A stretch of 30,577 nucleotides of DNA, taken from an uncultured Lachnospiraceae bacterium. GTDB taxonomy: Bacteria > Bacillota > Clostridia > Lachnospirales > Lachnospiraceae. Positions 7,097-14,989 of this stretch are shown piece after piece. The first letter of the stretch is position 1, and each line of letters starts with the position of its first letter. Location: assembly GCA_934293375.1 (NCBI GenBank), contig CAKQYS010000019.1:1-30577 (forward strand), in the 5' to 3' direction. The notes under the pieces were generated by a model. It did not search any database. It saw only the letters and a program-made list of their open reading frames with translations, and was not told the origin of the DNA. Both the position numbers and the translations under genes were made by a program.

Positions 7097-8191
7097 TTAT
7101 CTCATATTCTTGTATTCTTCCAGCAGCTTCTGATCAACGATCACACGGTTATCCATACTCTTCATGATATCCTTGATCTGTACTCTCTTATATACACGGT
7201 CACTGGCAAGATCATAAACCTTGTTATTATCAAATGTCAGCACAACCGGACGAAGCACATCCTGAGCATTCTCCCTGATCACGAGTGCCTTCTGTCGGTT
7301 CGACAATTCTACGCAGACACCCTCATATAAAATATGAATGCTGTCTATCAAAGCAGACACATATTTCTCATCATATTCTTTCTTATGCTCCAGCAGATAA
7401 TGTACCGCCGCAACATCAGACAGAATTGGCTCTGCTGCCTTCATAGCCGTCATCACATCGTACAGATTTGCAACCCGCAGAATCTTTGTCTCCGGATATA
7501 GATTCTCTGCAGGAACCGCATCATTGTCAAACTCGATTTTGTACCATTGTGCCAGCACACTTCGTACGCGTTCCGGAATTCCCAGATCCGGTTTCAGGAA
7601 ATTCAGACCTTCCTGCAGGCATTTTCTGACCACCGGAATCTCCTTATCGTCATAATCGTCGTATTTGACTCTGATGTCAAACGGAAGACCCAGCTTGCCC
7701 AGATCATGAAACAACGCAGCCAGTGCAAGATTGGTCTGCTGCGAAAAACTCATACCAAGCTTTCCGGCCATAATACAGCTCAGGATTGCAGTATTCAGGC
7801 AATGCTTATATATATAATCCTCTGTACTTCTGAGATTCTGGGTAAAATTCAGCTTATGATTCATAGATCCGTAGTTCTTCACAACCATAAATGCAACATC
7901 TGCGATCTTCAAAGGCTCTTTGCCCTTAAACAGCGCTCCCATATCATCCTTGATCGCAAAGACAGACATCGTCTGAAATCTTTCAAACTCCAGATCATCC
8001 TCTGTCATCGGCGGCACCGGTTCAGCCGGCTCTAATATGTATAACCCGATCAAACCAAAATTCTTTACACTCTCAATGCCCTGCATTGTCAGCTTCGTGT
8101 TTCTCTCATAAAGCAATACGCCCATTTTGTTATAAATCGGCTTTGCAAGACGCATACCATATTTCAAATCTTCTGTCTTTACAAATATCAT
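7097..8191 (-). CDS. Degenerate HD-GYP family protein
   Basis: This 364-residue protein resembles the HD-GYP family of cyclic-di-GMP phosphodiesterases. The N-terminal ~90 residues match the domain often preceding HD-GYP in Clostridia (MIFVKTEDLKYGMRLAKPIY, YERNTKLT). The HD core then shows H130 (YKHCLNTAILS), the pair H162-D163 (ALFHDLGKLGLP) and the later RVANLYDVMTA stretch. The HHE-x-DGxGYP signature is not preserved. The corresponding segment reads LAQWYKIEFDND at 213-224, with only a terminal YP (232-233) remaining. Metal binding is therefore incomplete, so it may bind rather than cleave cyclic-di-GMP or may have another role. AGGAGGG lies six bases before the ATG, and a sigma-A promoter lies upstream. 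It is a single-gene unit after the thiamine operon. Confidence 0.75.
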   Translation of the reverse strand: MIFVKTEDLKYGMRLAKPIYNKMGVLLYERNTKLTMQGIESVKNFGLIGLYILEPAEPVPPMTEDDLEFERFQTMSVFAIKDDMGALFKGKEPLKIADVAFMVVKNYGSMNHKLNFTQNLRSTEDYIYKHCLNTAILSCIMAGKLGMSFSQQTNLALAALFHDLGKLGLPFDIRVKYDDYDDKEIPVVRKCLQEGLNFLKPDLGIPERVRSVLAQWYKIEFDNDAVPAENLYPETKILRVANLYDVMTAMKAAEPILSDVAAVHYLLEHKKEYDEKYVSALIDSIHILYEGVCVELSNRQKALVIRENAQDVLRPVVLTFDNNKVYDLASDRVYKRVQIKDIMKSMDNRVIVDQKLLEEYKNMR

Positions 8192-8260
8192 GTCGTGCCC
8201 TCCTGATCATCCTTTTACCCACAGTCATACCATGTAAACCTTCACCTTTCAGTAAAGCTC

Positions 8261-8290
8261 ATTATACCATAGCTCTATCATCATTTTCAA
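8261..8290 (-). promoter_or_regulatory. Promoter of the HD-domain gene
   Basis: Minus strand -35 TTGAAA (8285-8290), 18-base spacer, -10 TATAAT (8261-8266) with an extended TGG. It sits 70 bases before the ATG at 8191, in the gap after thiC, so this gene is probably not expressed only as part of the thiamine operon. Confidence 0.65.
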
Positions 8291-8337
8291 TTCCAAACTA
8301 CGGCAATTTACCGTTCATACCCACACTGACATATCTA

Positions 8338-9642
8338 TTATAAAATATCAATATATTCACCTGCAAGTGCCTTATTCATGCTGCGGACAGCACAAAACTT
8401 GCCACACATAGAACATGTGTCCTCATGTTCCGGTGCACGATCATCACGAATCGCCTTGGCGGTCTCCGGATCAATGGCACACTCCCACTGCGCATCCCAA
8501 TCCAGAACGCGTCTCGCATCTGCCATCTTGTCATCAATATCTCTGGCACCCGGAATCCCTTTTGCGATATCAGCTGCATGTGCCGCGATCCTGGATGCAA
8601 TAATACCCTGTTTCACATCATCCACATTTGGAAGTGCCAGGTGTTCTGCCGGTGTTACATAACATAAAAATGCCGCGCCACTTGCCGCTGCAATTGCTCC
8701 GCCAATCGCAGAGGTAATATGGTCATAACCCGGTGCAATATCTGTAACAAGCGGTCCTAACACATAAAACGGTGCACCCATACAGATTGTCTGTTGGATC
8801 TTCATATTTGCAGCTATCTGATCCATAGGCATGTGTCCCGGTCCCTCGACCATTACCTGTACATCTTTTGCCCATGCACGCTTCGTCAATTCTCCGAGTC
8901 TGACCAGTTCTTCGATCTGGCACACATCCGATGCATCTGCAAGACATCCCGGACGGCATGCATCTCCTAACGAGATCGTAACATCATACTCACGACAGAT
9001 ATCTAATATCTCATCATAATACTCGTAAAACGGATTCTCATTGCCTGTCATGCACATCCATGCAAATACTAAAGAACCGCCCCTTGATACAATATTCATC
9101 TTCCGCTTATGGTTCTTAATCTGATCAATCGTCTTTCTGGTAATTCCACAATGCAATGTCACGAAATCCACACCATCTTCAGCATGTAGCCGAACAACAT
9201 CAATAAAATCCTGTGCCGTCAGTGTCGCAAGATCCCTCTGATAATGAATTACCGAATCATATACCGGCACAGTTCCTATCATAGCCGGACATTCTTGCGT
9301 CAGCTTACGGCGAAACGGAACCGTGTCCCCATGCGAAGACAGATCCATGATGGCTTCTGCTCCCATGTTCACAGCCTCCATCACCTTCTGCATTTCTACA
9401 TCATAATCTTTGCAGTCCCTAGAGACGCCGAGATTGACATTGATCTTCGTCCGAAGCATAGATCCAACGCCCTCCGGATCCAGACATGTGTGGTTTTTAT
9501 TGGCACAGATCACCACTTTGCCGCTTGCCACCAGTGCTCTCAGCTTCTCAACCTCCATATGCTCTTTCTTTGCTACAGTCTCCATCTGCGGCGTCACAAT
9601 ACCCTTTCTTGCCGCATCCATTTGCGTTGTATACTCTCTCAT
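8338..9642 (-). CDS. thiC: Phosphomethylpyrimidine synthase ThiC
   Basis: ThiC converts aminoimidazole ribotide to hydroxymethylpyrimidine phosphate with S-adenosylmethionine and a [4Fe-4S] cluster. The C-terminal cluster motif is visible: CSMCGKFC, i.e. CX2CX4C. Other family stretches are GMITPQ-like RKGIVTPQ near the N-terminus, INVNLGVS, EAIMDLSSHGD, VDFVTLHCGI, GDACRPGC, VMVEGPGHMP and the APFYVLGPLVTDIAPGYDHI region. At 434 residues it is the short form, lacking the N-terminal extension of enteric ThiC, as is usual in Clostridia. The ATG at 9642 is chosen because AAGGAA is eight bases upstream and conserved sequence begins there. The open frame extends 56 codons upstream, but this is only out-of-frame thiD sequence. 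Its ribosome binding site overlaps the region of the thiD stop codon. It is the last gene of the TPP-controlled operon. Confidence 0.97.
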   Translation of the reverse strand: MREYTTQMDAARKGIVTPQMETVAKKEHMEVEKLRALVASGKVVICANKNHTCLDPEGVGSMLRTKINVNLGVSRDCKDYDVEMQKVMEAVNMGAEAIMDLSSHGDTVPFRRKLTQECPAMIGTVPVYDSVIHYQRDLATLTAQDFIDVVRLHAEDGVDFVTLHCGITRKTIDQIKNHKRKMNIVSRGGSLVFAWMCMTGNENPFYEYYDEILDICREYDVTISLGDACRPGCLADASDVCQIEELVRLGELTKRAWAKDVQVMVEGPGHMPMDQIAANMKIQQTICMGAPFYVLGPLVTDIAPGYDHITSAIGGAIAAASGAAFLCYVTPAEHLALPNVDDVKQGIIASRIAAHAADIAKGIPGARDIDDKMADARRVLDWDAQWECAIDPETAKAIRDDRAPEHEDTCSMCGKFCAVRSMNKALAGEYIDIL

Positions 9643-9658
9643 CTTCTGCATTCCTTTC

Positions 9659-10462
9659 CTACATCTGTAATTCTGCCACAGACACTGCATGCCACAGCGG
9701 TCCGCTCCCCTGCCCCATATCCAATCCCGCCTCGAGTGCTTCGGAAATATAACTTTTGGCAATATGCACACTCTCTTCCAACGAATAACCCAAGGCCAGA
9801 CAGCTTGCAATTGCAGAGCTTAAAGTACACCCTGTTCCATGTGTATTTTCATTGTGTATCCGTCTGCCTTCCATAAAAATGAATCTGCCATTTTCATATA
9901 AAAGATCATTGGCATCATGCACCTGATGCCCACCCTTGATCAAAACCGCAGCCGCATGATAACGGTCTGCAATCTTTACTGAAGCTTCTTTCATATGCTC
10001 AACACTATCGATAGACATCCCTGTCAACACCTGTGCCTCAGGGATGTTGGGCGTAACCAAAGTCGCCATTGGAAATAATCTGCCCGTCAGCACAGATACC
10101 GCATCCTCTGATATCAACCGGCTCCCACTGGTCGACACCATAACCGGATCCAGCACTACATTCTGTGCCTCATAAAATGCAAGCCGGTCTGCGATCATCT
10201 CGATCAGATCCACACCGGAAACCATCCCAATCTTGACTGCATCCGGTCTGATATCTGTAAATACTGCATCTATCTGTTTCGCCAACATATCCGGCGTACA
10301 GTCCATAATACCGTATACACCGGTTGTGTTCTGGGCCGTAAGTGAAGTAATCGCACTCATACCATAAACCCCAAACGCACTCATAGTCTTGAGATCAGCC
10401 TGGATCCCTGCACCACCGCTGCAGTCTGATCCTGCAATTGTCAGAACACTTTTCTTTTTCAT
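9659..10462 (-). CDS. thiD: Hydroxymethylpyrimidine (phosphate) kinase ThiD
   Basis: This 267-residue ribokinase-fold enzyme phosphorylates hydroxymethylpyrimidine and its monophosphate to the pyrophosphate that ThiE uses. The N-terminus carries TIAGSDCSGGAGIQADLKT, the classic ThiD opening, followed by SAITSLTAQNTTGV. DPVMVSTSG and LVTPNIPEA lie in the middle, and the anion-hole motif THGTGCTLSSAIA is near residue 210. Length and motifs are normal, so it should be active. It follows the HAD gene by 18 bases and its stop lies just ahead of the thiC start. Pyridoxal kinase, a relative, is less likely given the operon. Confidence 0.95.
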   Translation of the reverse strand: MKKKSVLTIAGSDCSGGAGIQADLKTMSAFGVYGMSAITSLTAQNTTGVYGIMDCTPDMLAKQIDAVFTDIRPDAVKIGMVSGVDLIEMIADRLAFYEAQNVVLDPVMVSTSGSRLISEDAVSVLTGRLFPMATLVTPNIPEAQVLTGMSIDSVEHMKEASVKIADRYHAAAVLIKGGHQVHDANDLLYENGRFIFMEGRRIHNENTHGTGCTLSSAIASCLALGYSLEESVHIAKSYISEALEAGLDMGQGSGPLWHAVSVAELQM

Positions 10463-10480
10463 GAATCATCACCACATTTC

Positions 10481-11149
10481 CTATAAAAGTCTCATATGCG
10501 ACAATAGCTGCTTTGGTGTAATGTTCTCGTAGCTTTCAATGAAAGCATCCGCTGCATCCCGCATCCGGTCATGATCCTTACGGCTTGCTGCCTCATAAAC
10601 ACCTACCGTATGAAAACCGGCTCGTGATGCGGTATGAATCCCTAACAGTATATCTTCAAACACAACGCATTCTGAAGGATCTAATCCCATATTCGATGCA
10701 GCGGTCAGATAAATCTTCGGAGAATGCTTATCTTCACCAACCTGCTTTGTCGTCACAGCAGTCTCAAACATGTCTGAGATGCCATGATGCTGCAGACATG
10801 GGACATACAACCGTTCCAATGACGATGTTGCTACTGCCAAATGCATATTCATTGCCTGACAAGCTTTTAAAAACTGTCTGGCACCGGGTTTCATTGCAAT
10901 TTGGTGCGCGTAGGCATCCTGTGCCATCTGCATCCATTCCTCTTCGATCTGCTCCGGTGTCTCTGAAAAACCGAATCGCTCTATTGTATATCTGGCTGCA
11001 TTCAGAAACCCCATCGGTGTAATCTTCTCCAGATAATCGGCAGGTACTGTCAGTCCCCGTTTTCCCAAAAATTCTACATCGATCTGTTCCCAGACATCCA
11101 TCGAACTGATCAGCGTCCCATCCAGATCAAATATCATTCCCTTAATCAT
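10481..11149 (-). CDS. HAD-superfamily phosphatase in the thiamine operon
   Basis: This 222-residue enzyme is of the beta-phosphoglucomutase-like (subfamily IA) branch of the HAD superfamily. Motif I is FDLDGTL (D8 and D10), a helical cap follows, motif II is AVATSS, the conserved Lys is in KHSPKIY, and motif IV is VVFEDILLG. It should therefore be an active phosphatase or phosphomutase. It lies between thiE and thiD, 18 bases from thiD and 15 from thiE. A role in dephosphorylating thiamine monophosphate or pyrimidine phosphate is a reasonable inference; HAD domains do this in plant thiamine metabolism (TH2). The sequence alone does not prove the substrate. AGGAGA lies eleven bases before the ATG. 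Confidence 0.85.
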   Translation of the reverse strand: MIKGMIFDLDGTLISSMDVWEQIDVEFLGKRGLTVPADYLEKITPMGFLNAARYTIERFGFSETPEQIEEEWMQMAQDAYAHQIAMKPGARQFLKACQAMNMHLAVATSSLERLYVPCLQHHGISDMFETAVTTKQVGEDKHSPKIYLTAASNMGLDPSECVVFEDILLGIHTASRAGFHTVGVYEAASRKDHDRMRDAADAFIESYENITPKQLLSHMRLL

Positions 11150-11164
11150 ATATCTGATTGTCTC

Positions 11165-11794
11165 CTAACTCTTAAATCCTGTCACCAGCGCATGTGCTGC
11201 AGCCTGTACATCCTCTGCTGCCATCACCGCAGAAACAACAGCCAGTCCGTCAATTCCATAGCCTTTGAAATTCTCCATCGTTGACATATTGATGCCTCCG
11301 ATCACTACAATCGGCACATCCACTGCCTTCCGGATTCTCTTCAATTCCTCAATCGTAACGATCTCGGCATCGTCCTTCGTATTCGTCGCATACATTGCTC
11401 CGATACCCAGATAATCCGCTCCATCCTTAACCGCCTGTACGGCTTCCTCCAATGTGGCGGCAGATACACCAAGTAGTTTATCCGGACCGATCATCTTCCT
11501 TACAAGTGCAGCCGGAATATCTCTCTGTCCAATATGCACACCATCTGCATCACACGCCAATGCAACATCTACACGATCATTAATGATCAATGGTACCCGG
11601 TATTGATTGGTTATTTTTTTAAGGCTCACTGCCATCTCGTAAAAATCCTTCGCATCTATATCTTTTTCGCGAAGCTGTATCACTCCCGTTCCACCAAGAA
11701 TCGCCTGTTCAACAGCTTCTTCGATCGTCGGTGAACTCATCAGCCCCCGGTCGGTACATAAATACAAAGTATAATCTATTGCATTTTTATCCAT
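11165..11794 (-). CDS. thiE: Thiamine-phosphate synthase ThiE
   Basis: This 209-residue TIM-barrel enzyme condenses hydroxymethylpyrimidine pyrophosphate with thiazole phosphate to give thiamine monophosphate. Visible signatures are YLCTDRGLM near the start, TGVIQLREKDIDAKDF (residues ~35-50), PLIINDRVDVALACDADGVH followed by IGQRDIP, LGVSAATLEEA, DYLGIGAMYATNTKDDA and the phosphate-binding VVIGGIN. All key regions are intact. GAGAGGA lies seven bases before the ATG. It follows thiM after a 55-base gap that contains a strong hairpin. Confidence 0.95.
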   Translation of the reverse strand: MDKNAIDYTLYLCTDRGLMSSPTIEEAVEQAILGGTGVIQLREKDIDAKDFYEMAVSLKKITNQYRVPLIINDRVDVALACDADGVHIGQRDIPAALVRKMIGPDKLLGVSAATLEEAVQAVKDGADYLGIGAMYATNTKDDAEIVTIEELKRIRKAVDVPIVVIGGINMSTMENFKGYGIDGLAVVSAVMAAEDVQAAAHALVTGFKS

Positions 11795-11813
11795 GATCTC
11801 GTCCTCTCTTTTG

Positions 11814-11840
11814 ATATATGCAGGCTATGCCTGCATATAT
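11814..11840. repeat. Strong hairpin between thiM and thiE
   Basis: Arms ATATATGCAGG (11814-11824) and CCTGCATATAT (11830-11840) form an 11-bp stem, closed by one more C-G pair around a three-base loop. No T tract follows on the minus strand, so it is not a typical terminator. It may stabilise or process the operon mRNA, or tune the thiM/thiE ratio. Confidence 0.6.
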
Positions 11841-11849
11841 TCTCGTTTC

Positions 11850-12668
11850 CTATGCCAGTTCCTCAAGTCTTCCTCGCTCAATATATGTATTCTGACATAT
11901 TTTACTCAATGCGTCAATCAGTGCAATATGGAAACTGCCTGTTCCCTTATCTCCGGCTTCTTCAAATGCGATCTCACCCGCCATACCTGTTGCTGCAATA
12001 GCAGCTGCACAGGCATATACTGTATCCTCACCTGCTGCCACAAATGCCCCTGTCAGACCACTTGTCAGACATCCTGTTCCTGTCACCTTTGACAACATAG
12101 GATGTCCGTTGTGTATCTGTACAACACGCATGCCATCCGAAATCGTATCGACTGCGCCTGTGATCGCTACCGTACAATCTAACTTCTTCGCAACAGCTTT
12201 CGCAACTGCCACTGCATCCTTATCTGCATCTGCATCTGAACTGTCCACTCCCTTTGTGGAAACTTCCAATCCTGCCACAAATGAAACCTCTGACAGATTG
12301 CCACGTAGAGCCGTTAGCTTCACTTCTCTGATAATTCGCTCTGTAGTCGCATTTCTGTACGCTGATGCACCCGCACCTACCGGGTCAAAAATCACCGGAA
12401 TATTCAGCGTATTTGCCTTCTTGCCCGCCAGTATCATAGAATCAATTGTACGCTCATTCAATGTACCGATATTTAACACCAACGCCTTGGAAATAGATAC
12501 AATATCCTCCACATCATGACGGTCATCTGACATAATCGGAGAAGCCCCTATTGCCAGCAGTGCATTTGCCACATCATTGACAGTCACATAATTTGTCATA
12601 CAATGTACAAGCGGCACCTGTGCTCTCACCTGTTCTACAATTGCTCCAGCTTTTTCGTTTGCGTTCAT
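11850..12668 (-). CDS. thiM: Hydroxyethylthiazole kinase ThiM
   Basis: This 272-residue ribokinase-fold enzyme phosphorylates 4-methyl-5-(2-hydroxyethyl)thiazole, a salvage step feeding ThiE. Motifs: PLVHCMTNYVTVNDVANALL (residues ~20-40), GASPIMSDD, LNIGTLN, VIFDPVGAGAS, LRGNLSEVSFVAG and the catalytic TGTGCLTSGLTGAF. The ATG at 12668 has AAGGAGA seven bases upstream; a TTG one codon earlier is in frame but unlikely. It is the first gene behind the TPP riboswitch. No thiazole-synthesis gene (thiG, thiS, thiH, thiF) is found here, so in this operon the thiazole comes from salvage or from genes elsewhere. Confidence 0.95.
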   Translation of the reverse strand: MNANEKAGAIVEQVRAQVPLVHCMTNYVTVNDVANALLAIGASPIMSDDRHDVEDIVSISKALVLNIGTLNERTIDSMILAGKKANTLNIPVIFDPVGAGASAYRNATTERIIREVKLTALRGNLSEVSFVAGLEVSTKGVDSSDADADKDAVAVAKAVAKKLDCTVAITGAVDTISDGMRVVQIHNGHPMLSKVTGTGCLTSGLTGAFVAAGEDTVYACAAAIAATGMAGEIAFEEAGDKGTGSFHIALIDALSKICQNTYIERGRLEELA

Positions 12669-12756
12669 CAAAATCTCTCCTTTAATAAATTATAATATTT
12701 ATAATCGCATAAGAGCTACAGACGGGATTCATCCTACATACACAATTCATATTTGA

Positions 12757-12790
12757 ATAAAAAAAGCTTCTCACAAAACATGAGAAGCTT
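12757..12790 (-). terminator. Intrinsic terminator of the TPP riboswitch
   Basis: Minus-strand arms AAGCTTCTCA (12781-12790) and TGAGAAGCTT (12764-12773) form a perfect 10-bp stem with a seven-base loop, followed by a T-rich tract. It stands between the aptamer and thiM, the expected place for transcriptional control by TPP. Confidence 0.9.
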
Positions 12791-12818
12791 CCGAATATCG
12801 TTGCATAATGCAATTCAA

Positions 12819-12907
12819 GAATCTTGCTTCCTACGACAGTGTGAACTGACAGGTTCAAAGGGTCAGGTTCTACCTTCTCAACTCCGAAGAGTCCCCCTGC
12901 AAATCTC
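12819..12907 (-). promoter_or_regulatory. TPP riboswitch aptamer (THI element)
   Basis: The minus strand reads GGGGGACTC, then TTGAGAAGGT, then the highly conserved ACCCTTTGAACCTG core, then a CGTAGGAAGC end. These match the conserved blocks of the thiamine pyrophosphate aptamer. A P1 helix can be drawn between 12899-12907 and 12819-12827 (nine positions, one mismatch). In this class TPP binding favours the downstream terminator, so the operon should be off when thiamine is plentiful. The 5' end lies only 28 bases after the stop codon of the upstream gene. No convincing separate promoter is visible in that gap, so transcription may start inside or upstream of the preceding gene. Confidence 0.95.
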
Positions 12908-12935
12908 TTTATGTAATTATCAATGTCACCACCTG

Positions 12936-13853
12936 CTATCTGACAGGCTCTCCACGGATCAGCCACGGTGTTGGCTGTGCTACAAAGGTACTGTCCTTTG
13001 TTAAGCGTGACACACTGATCTGGAACATCTCTGCCAGATCCAGATGTTGTCTTTCAAATATATGCTTTATCTCACACATAATATTCAACTCTAATGTATA
13101 AATAATAAACTGCATATCCGGATTGATTTTCTTGAGTTTTGCAATGTCATCCTCAACATGCTGTGTAGCTACAATAAATGCCAATCTTGGAACCGGAAGC
13201 TTTGACAAAGTATCCTGCTCCAGATCTCCAACGATCTCAACATTATGGACACCGAATTTCGCAACATTATCATACATGGCATCCATAGACCCCTTATCCG
13301 GTTCCACTGCAATGATCGTACCATCTGATGCTGCAATCGCAGCCTCGATTACGATACTCTCACCACTCACAATACAGATCGTATCCTGAACATCACATGC
13401 CAGCATGCTCATAATCACCGCACGGATCTCATGTCCCACATAATGCACCTTACCCCTGCTGAAAAACTCGTTCTTGATACCAAACCTGGATGCCTCCCTT
13501 GTATTCTCATTGAGAATATAAATAACAGTCGGTCCTGTAATCTCATAATTCATGATCGTCTGCAGCTTCGCCTTCTTGACTGCATCATTCACTTCCAGAC
13601 CGGTCGCATACCATACCTCCAGGTCTCCATAACCCGCCTCCCATAATTCATATAAAAGATCCTTGCGGTCCTCATCCACAAAAATCATAACACGCTTATG
13701 CGTTTCGATCGTAGGTGATACATTCTTCTTTCTGTTGCAGGTATTGATGAATTTGATCTTTTCCGGACTCACACCCATCTGCTCTGCAAAACTGCCGACC
13801 CATGCCAGCATCTGCGCCGTACTGAATACCTTATCATCTGTCTTGTAACCCAT
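12936..13853 (-). CDS. Degenerate CbiET/CobL-like (precorrin methyltransferase-like) protein
   Basis: Residues about 122-235 of this 305-residue protein resemble the junction and CbiT half of CbiET/CobL, the cobalamin-pathway C5,15-methyltransferase. FGIKNEFFSRGK and GHEIRAVIMSML match the CbiE-CbiT linker. They are followed by IEAAIAASDGTIIAVEPDKG, MYDNVAKFGVHNVEIVGD and a LPVPRLAFI strand. The SAM-binding glycine motif, normally like GAGTGS, reads VSGESI (162-167). The N-terminal ~120 residues only vaguely recall CbiE and lack its glycine loop. The last ~70 residues are unassigned. Methyltransferase activity is therefore doubtful; ligand or corrinoid binding is possible. GAGGAGGG lies seven bases before the ATG. 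It follows corA by 26 bases and precedes the TPP aptamer. No other corrin-ring gene is adjacent. Confidence 0.6.
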   Translation of the reverse strand: MGYKTDDKVFSTAQMLAWVGSFAEQMGVSPEKIKFINTCNRKKNVSPTIETHKRVMIFVDEDRKDLLYELWEAGYGDLEVWYATGLEVNDAVKKAKLQTIMNYEITGPTVIYILNENTREASRFGIKNEFFSRGKVHYVGHEIRAVIMSMLACDVQDTICIVSGESIVIEAAIAASDGTIIAVEPDKGSMDAMYDNVAKFGVHNVEIVGDLEQDTLSKLPVPRLAFIVATQHVEDDIAKLKKINPDMQFIIYTLELNIMCEIKHIFERQHLDLAEMFQISVSRLTKDSTFVAQPTPWLIRGEPVR

Positions 13854-13879
13854 AGCTATACCCTCCTCTTTATTTCATA

Positions 13880-14821
13880 TCAGATCATCTTCGTCCGTTT
13901 CATAACCAGATATGCGATCACACATGTCACCGCAATGATCAGACAGATCGCACCGAATCCCCATGTCATGGACACAAACGGCATACCCATCCCATTCGTG
14001 TTCATTCCGTAGATACCTGAGATAATCGTTGGGATCGCCATAATGATCGTAATCGCCGCCAGATATTTCATTGTATTATTTAACCTGTTATCGATCACAG
14101 CACTCATCAGCTCTCTGGTACCATTGATAATATCCCTATAGATCTGCGTCATCTCTATAGCCTGTTTGTTCTCGATCAGAACATCCTCTAACAGATCTTT
14201 ATCCTCCGGATACTGCTTGATCCGCTCATATCTGGTCAGACGTTCTAACACTGCTCCGTTACCACGAAGTGAAGTTGCAAAATACACCAGATTCGATTCC
14301 AGCTCATGCAGACTGATCAGATCTGAATCCTCTGTCTCCTCATTGACACGTTCTTCTATCTGAATACGCTTGCGATTCACATTTCGCAGATACATCTGGT
14401 ATGTCACACAGCACCGGTACAAAATCTGATACAGAAAACGCATCTGCTTCTTCGTACTGAAATCCCTGACTGTACTCTTAACGAAGTAATTCAGGATCGG
14501 TGTCTCATCCGCACATATCGTAATAATATGTCCCTCTGTCAAAATAATGCCTAATGGAAATGTAGTATACGCCTCTGTATTGTTACGAACCTCCGACATA
14601 GGAATATCCACTAAGATCAAGGTGTAATTCTCCTCCAGGCTGACACGCGCACTCTCCTCATCATCGAGTGCAGCCCGTACATCTGCCGGATCAATTGCAA
14701 ACTGGTCTGCAATCTCCTGTATCTCCTCAATCGATGGTTTCGTAAGACGAATCCAGGACCCCTCCACATAATCCGTCTGTTCATGAATAATATTATCGTC
14801 TGTTCTGTAAATGCTGATCAT
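13880..14821 (-). CDS. corA: CorA-family divalent cation transporter
   Basis: This 313-residue CorA-type channel carries Mg2+, and in some members Co2+ or Ni2+, as a membrane pentamer. The long N-terminal cytosolic domain is alpha/beta then helical, with the charged QIEERVNEETEDSDLISLHEL helix region. Two C-terminal transmembrane helices are present (about 255-275 and 287-307). The selectivity signature GMN is intact in GIYGMNTNGMGMP between them. The basic C-terminus MKRTKMI is typical. AGGTAGGG lies seven bases before the ATG. It is transcribed together with the CbiET-like gene. Cobalt as a substrate is an attractive idea given that neighbour, but it is not shown by the sequence. Confidence 0.93.
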   Translation of the reverse strand: MISIYRTDDNIIHEQTDYVEGSWIRLTKPSIEEIQEIADQFAIDPADVRAALDDEESARVSLEENYTLILVDIPMSEVRNNTEAYTTFPLGIILTEGHIITICADETPILNYFVKSTVRDFSTKKQMRFLYQILYRCCVTYQMYLRNVNRKRIQIEERVNEETEDSDLISLHELESNLVYFATSLRGNGAVLERLTRYERIKQYPEDKDLLEDVLIENKQAIEMTQIYRDIINGTRELMSAVIDNRLNNTMKYLAAITIIMAIPTIISGIYGMNTNGMGMPFVSMTWGFGAICLIIAVTCVIAYLVMKRTKMI

Positions 14822-14957
14822 GATATAACCCTACCTACATCCAATTTCATCCTGCCGCATAAAAAAATAGCCTCTCTTTATGCTTCACACTCTATAGTAT
14901 AACGCATTTGTAAAGATTTGGCTATCAAAATAAAAAATTTATGTTATTTATATAAAA

Positions 14958-14989
14958 CGGGCTGCCGCTTTCGAAAAGCAAGCAGCCCG
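14958..14989. repeat. GC-rich hairpin in the corA/araC divergent region
   Basis: CGGGCTGC (14958-14965) pairs with GCAGCCCG (14982-14989), with a second inner stem GCTT/AAGC. On the minus strand it is followed by GTTTTATAT, a weak terminator tail, yet no minus-strand gene lies upstream. It may be a leader attenuator of corA or a stop for antisense transcripts. A run of seven G follows at 14994-15000. The rest of the 14822-15093 gap is A/T-rich with the promoter described separately. Confidence 0.6.

Noticed and set aside
9643..9810. 56-codon N-terminal extension of ThiC
   Set aside because: It lies over the end of thiD in another frame, has no family-like sequence, and the ATG at 9642 has a good ribosome binding site.
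12682..12966. 94-codon frame over the TPP riboswitch
   Set aside because: The sequence is fully explained by the aptamer and terminator; the frame has no ribosome binding site and no recognisable product.
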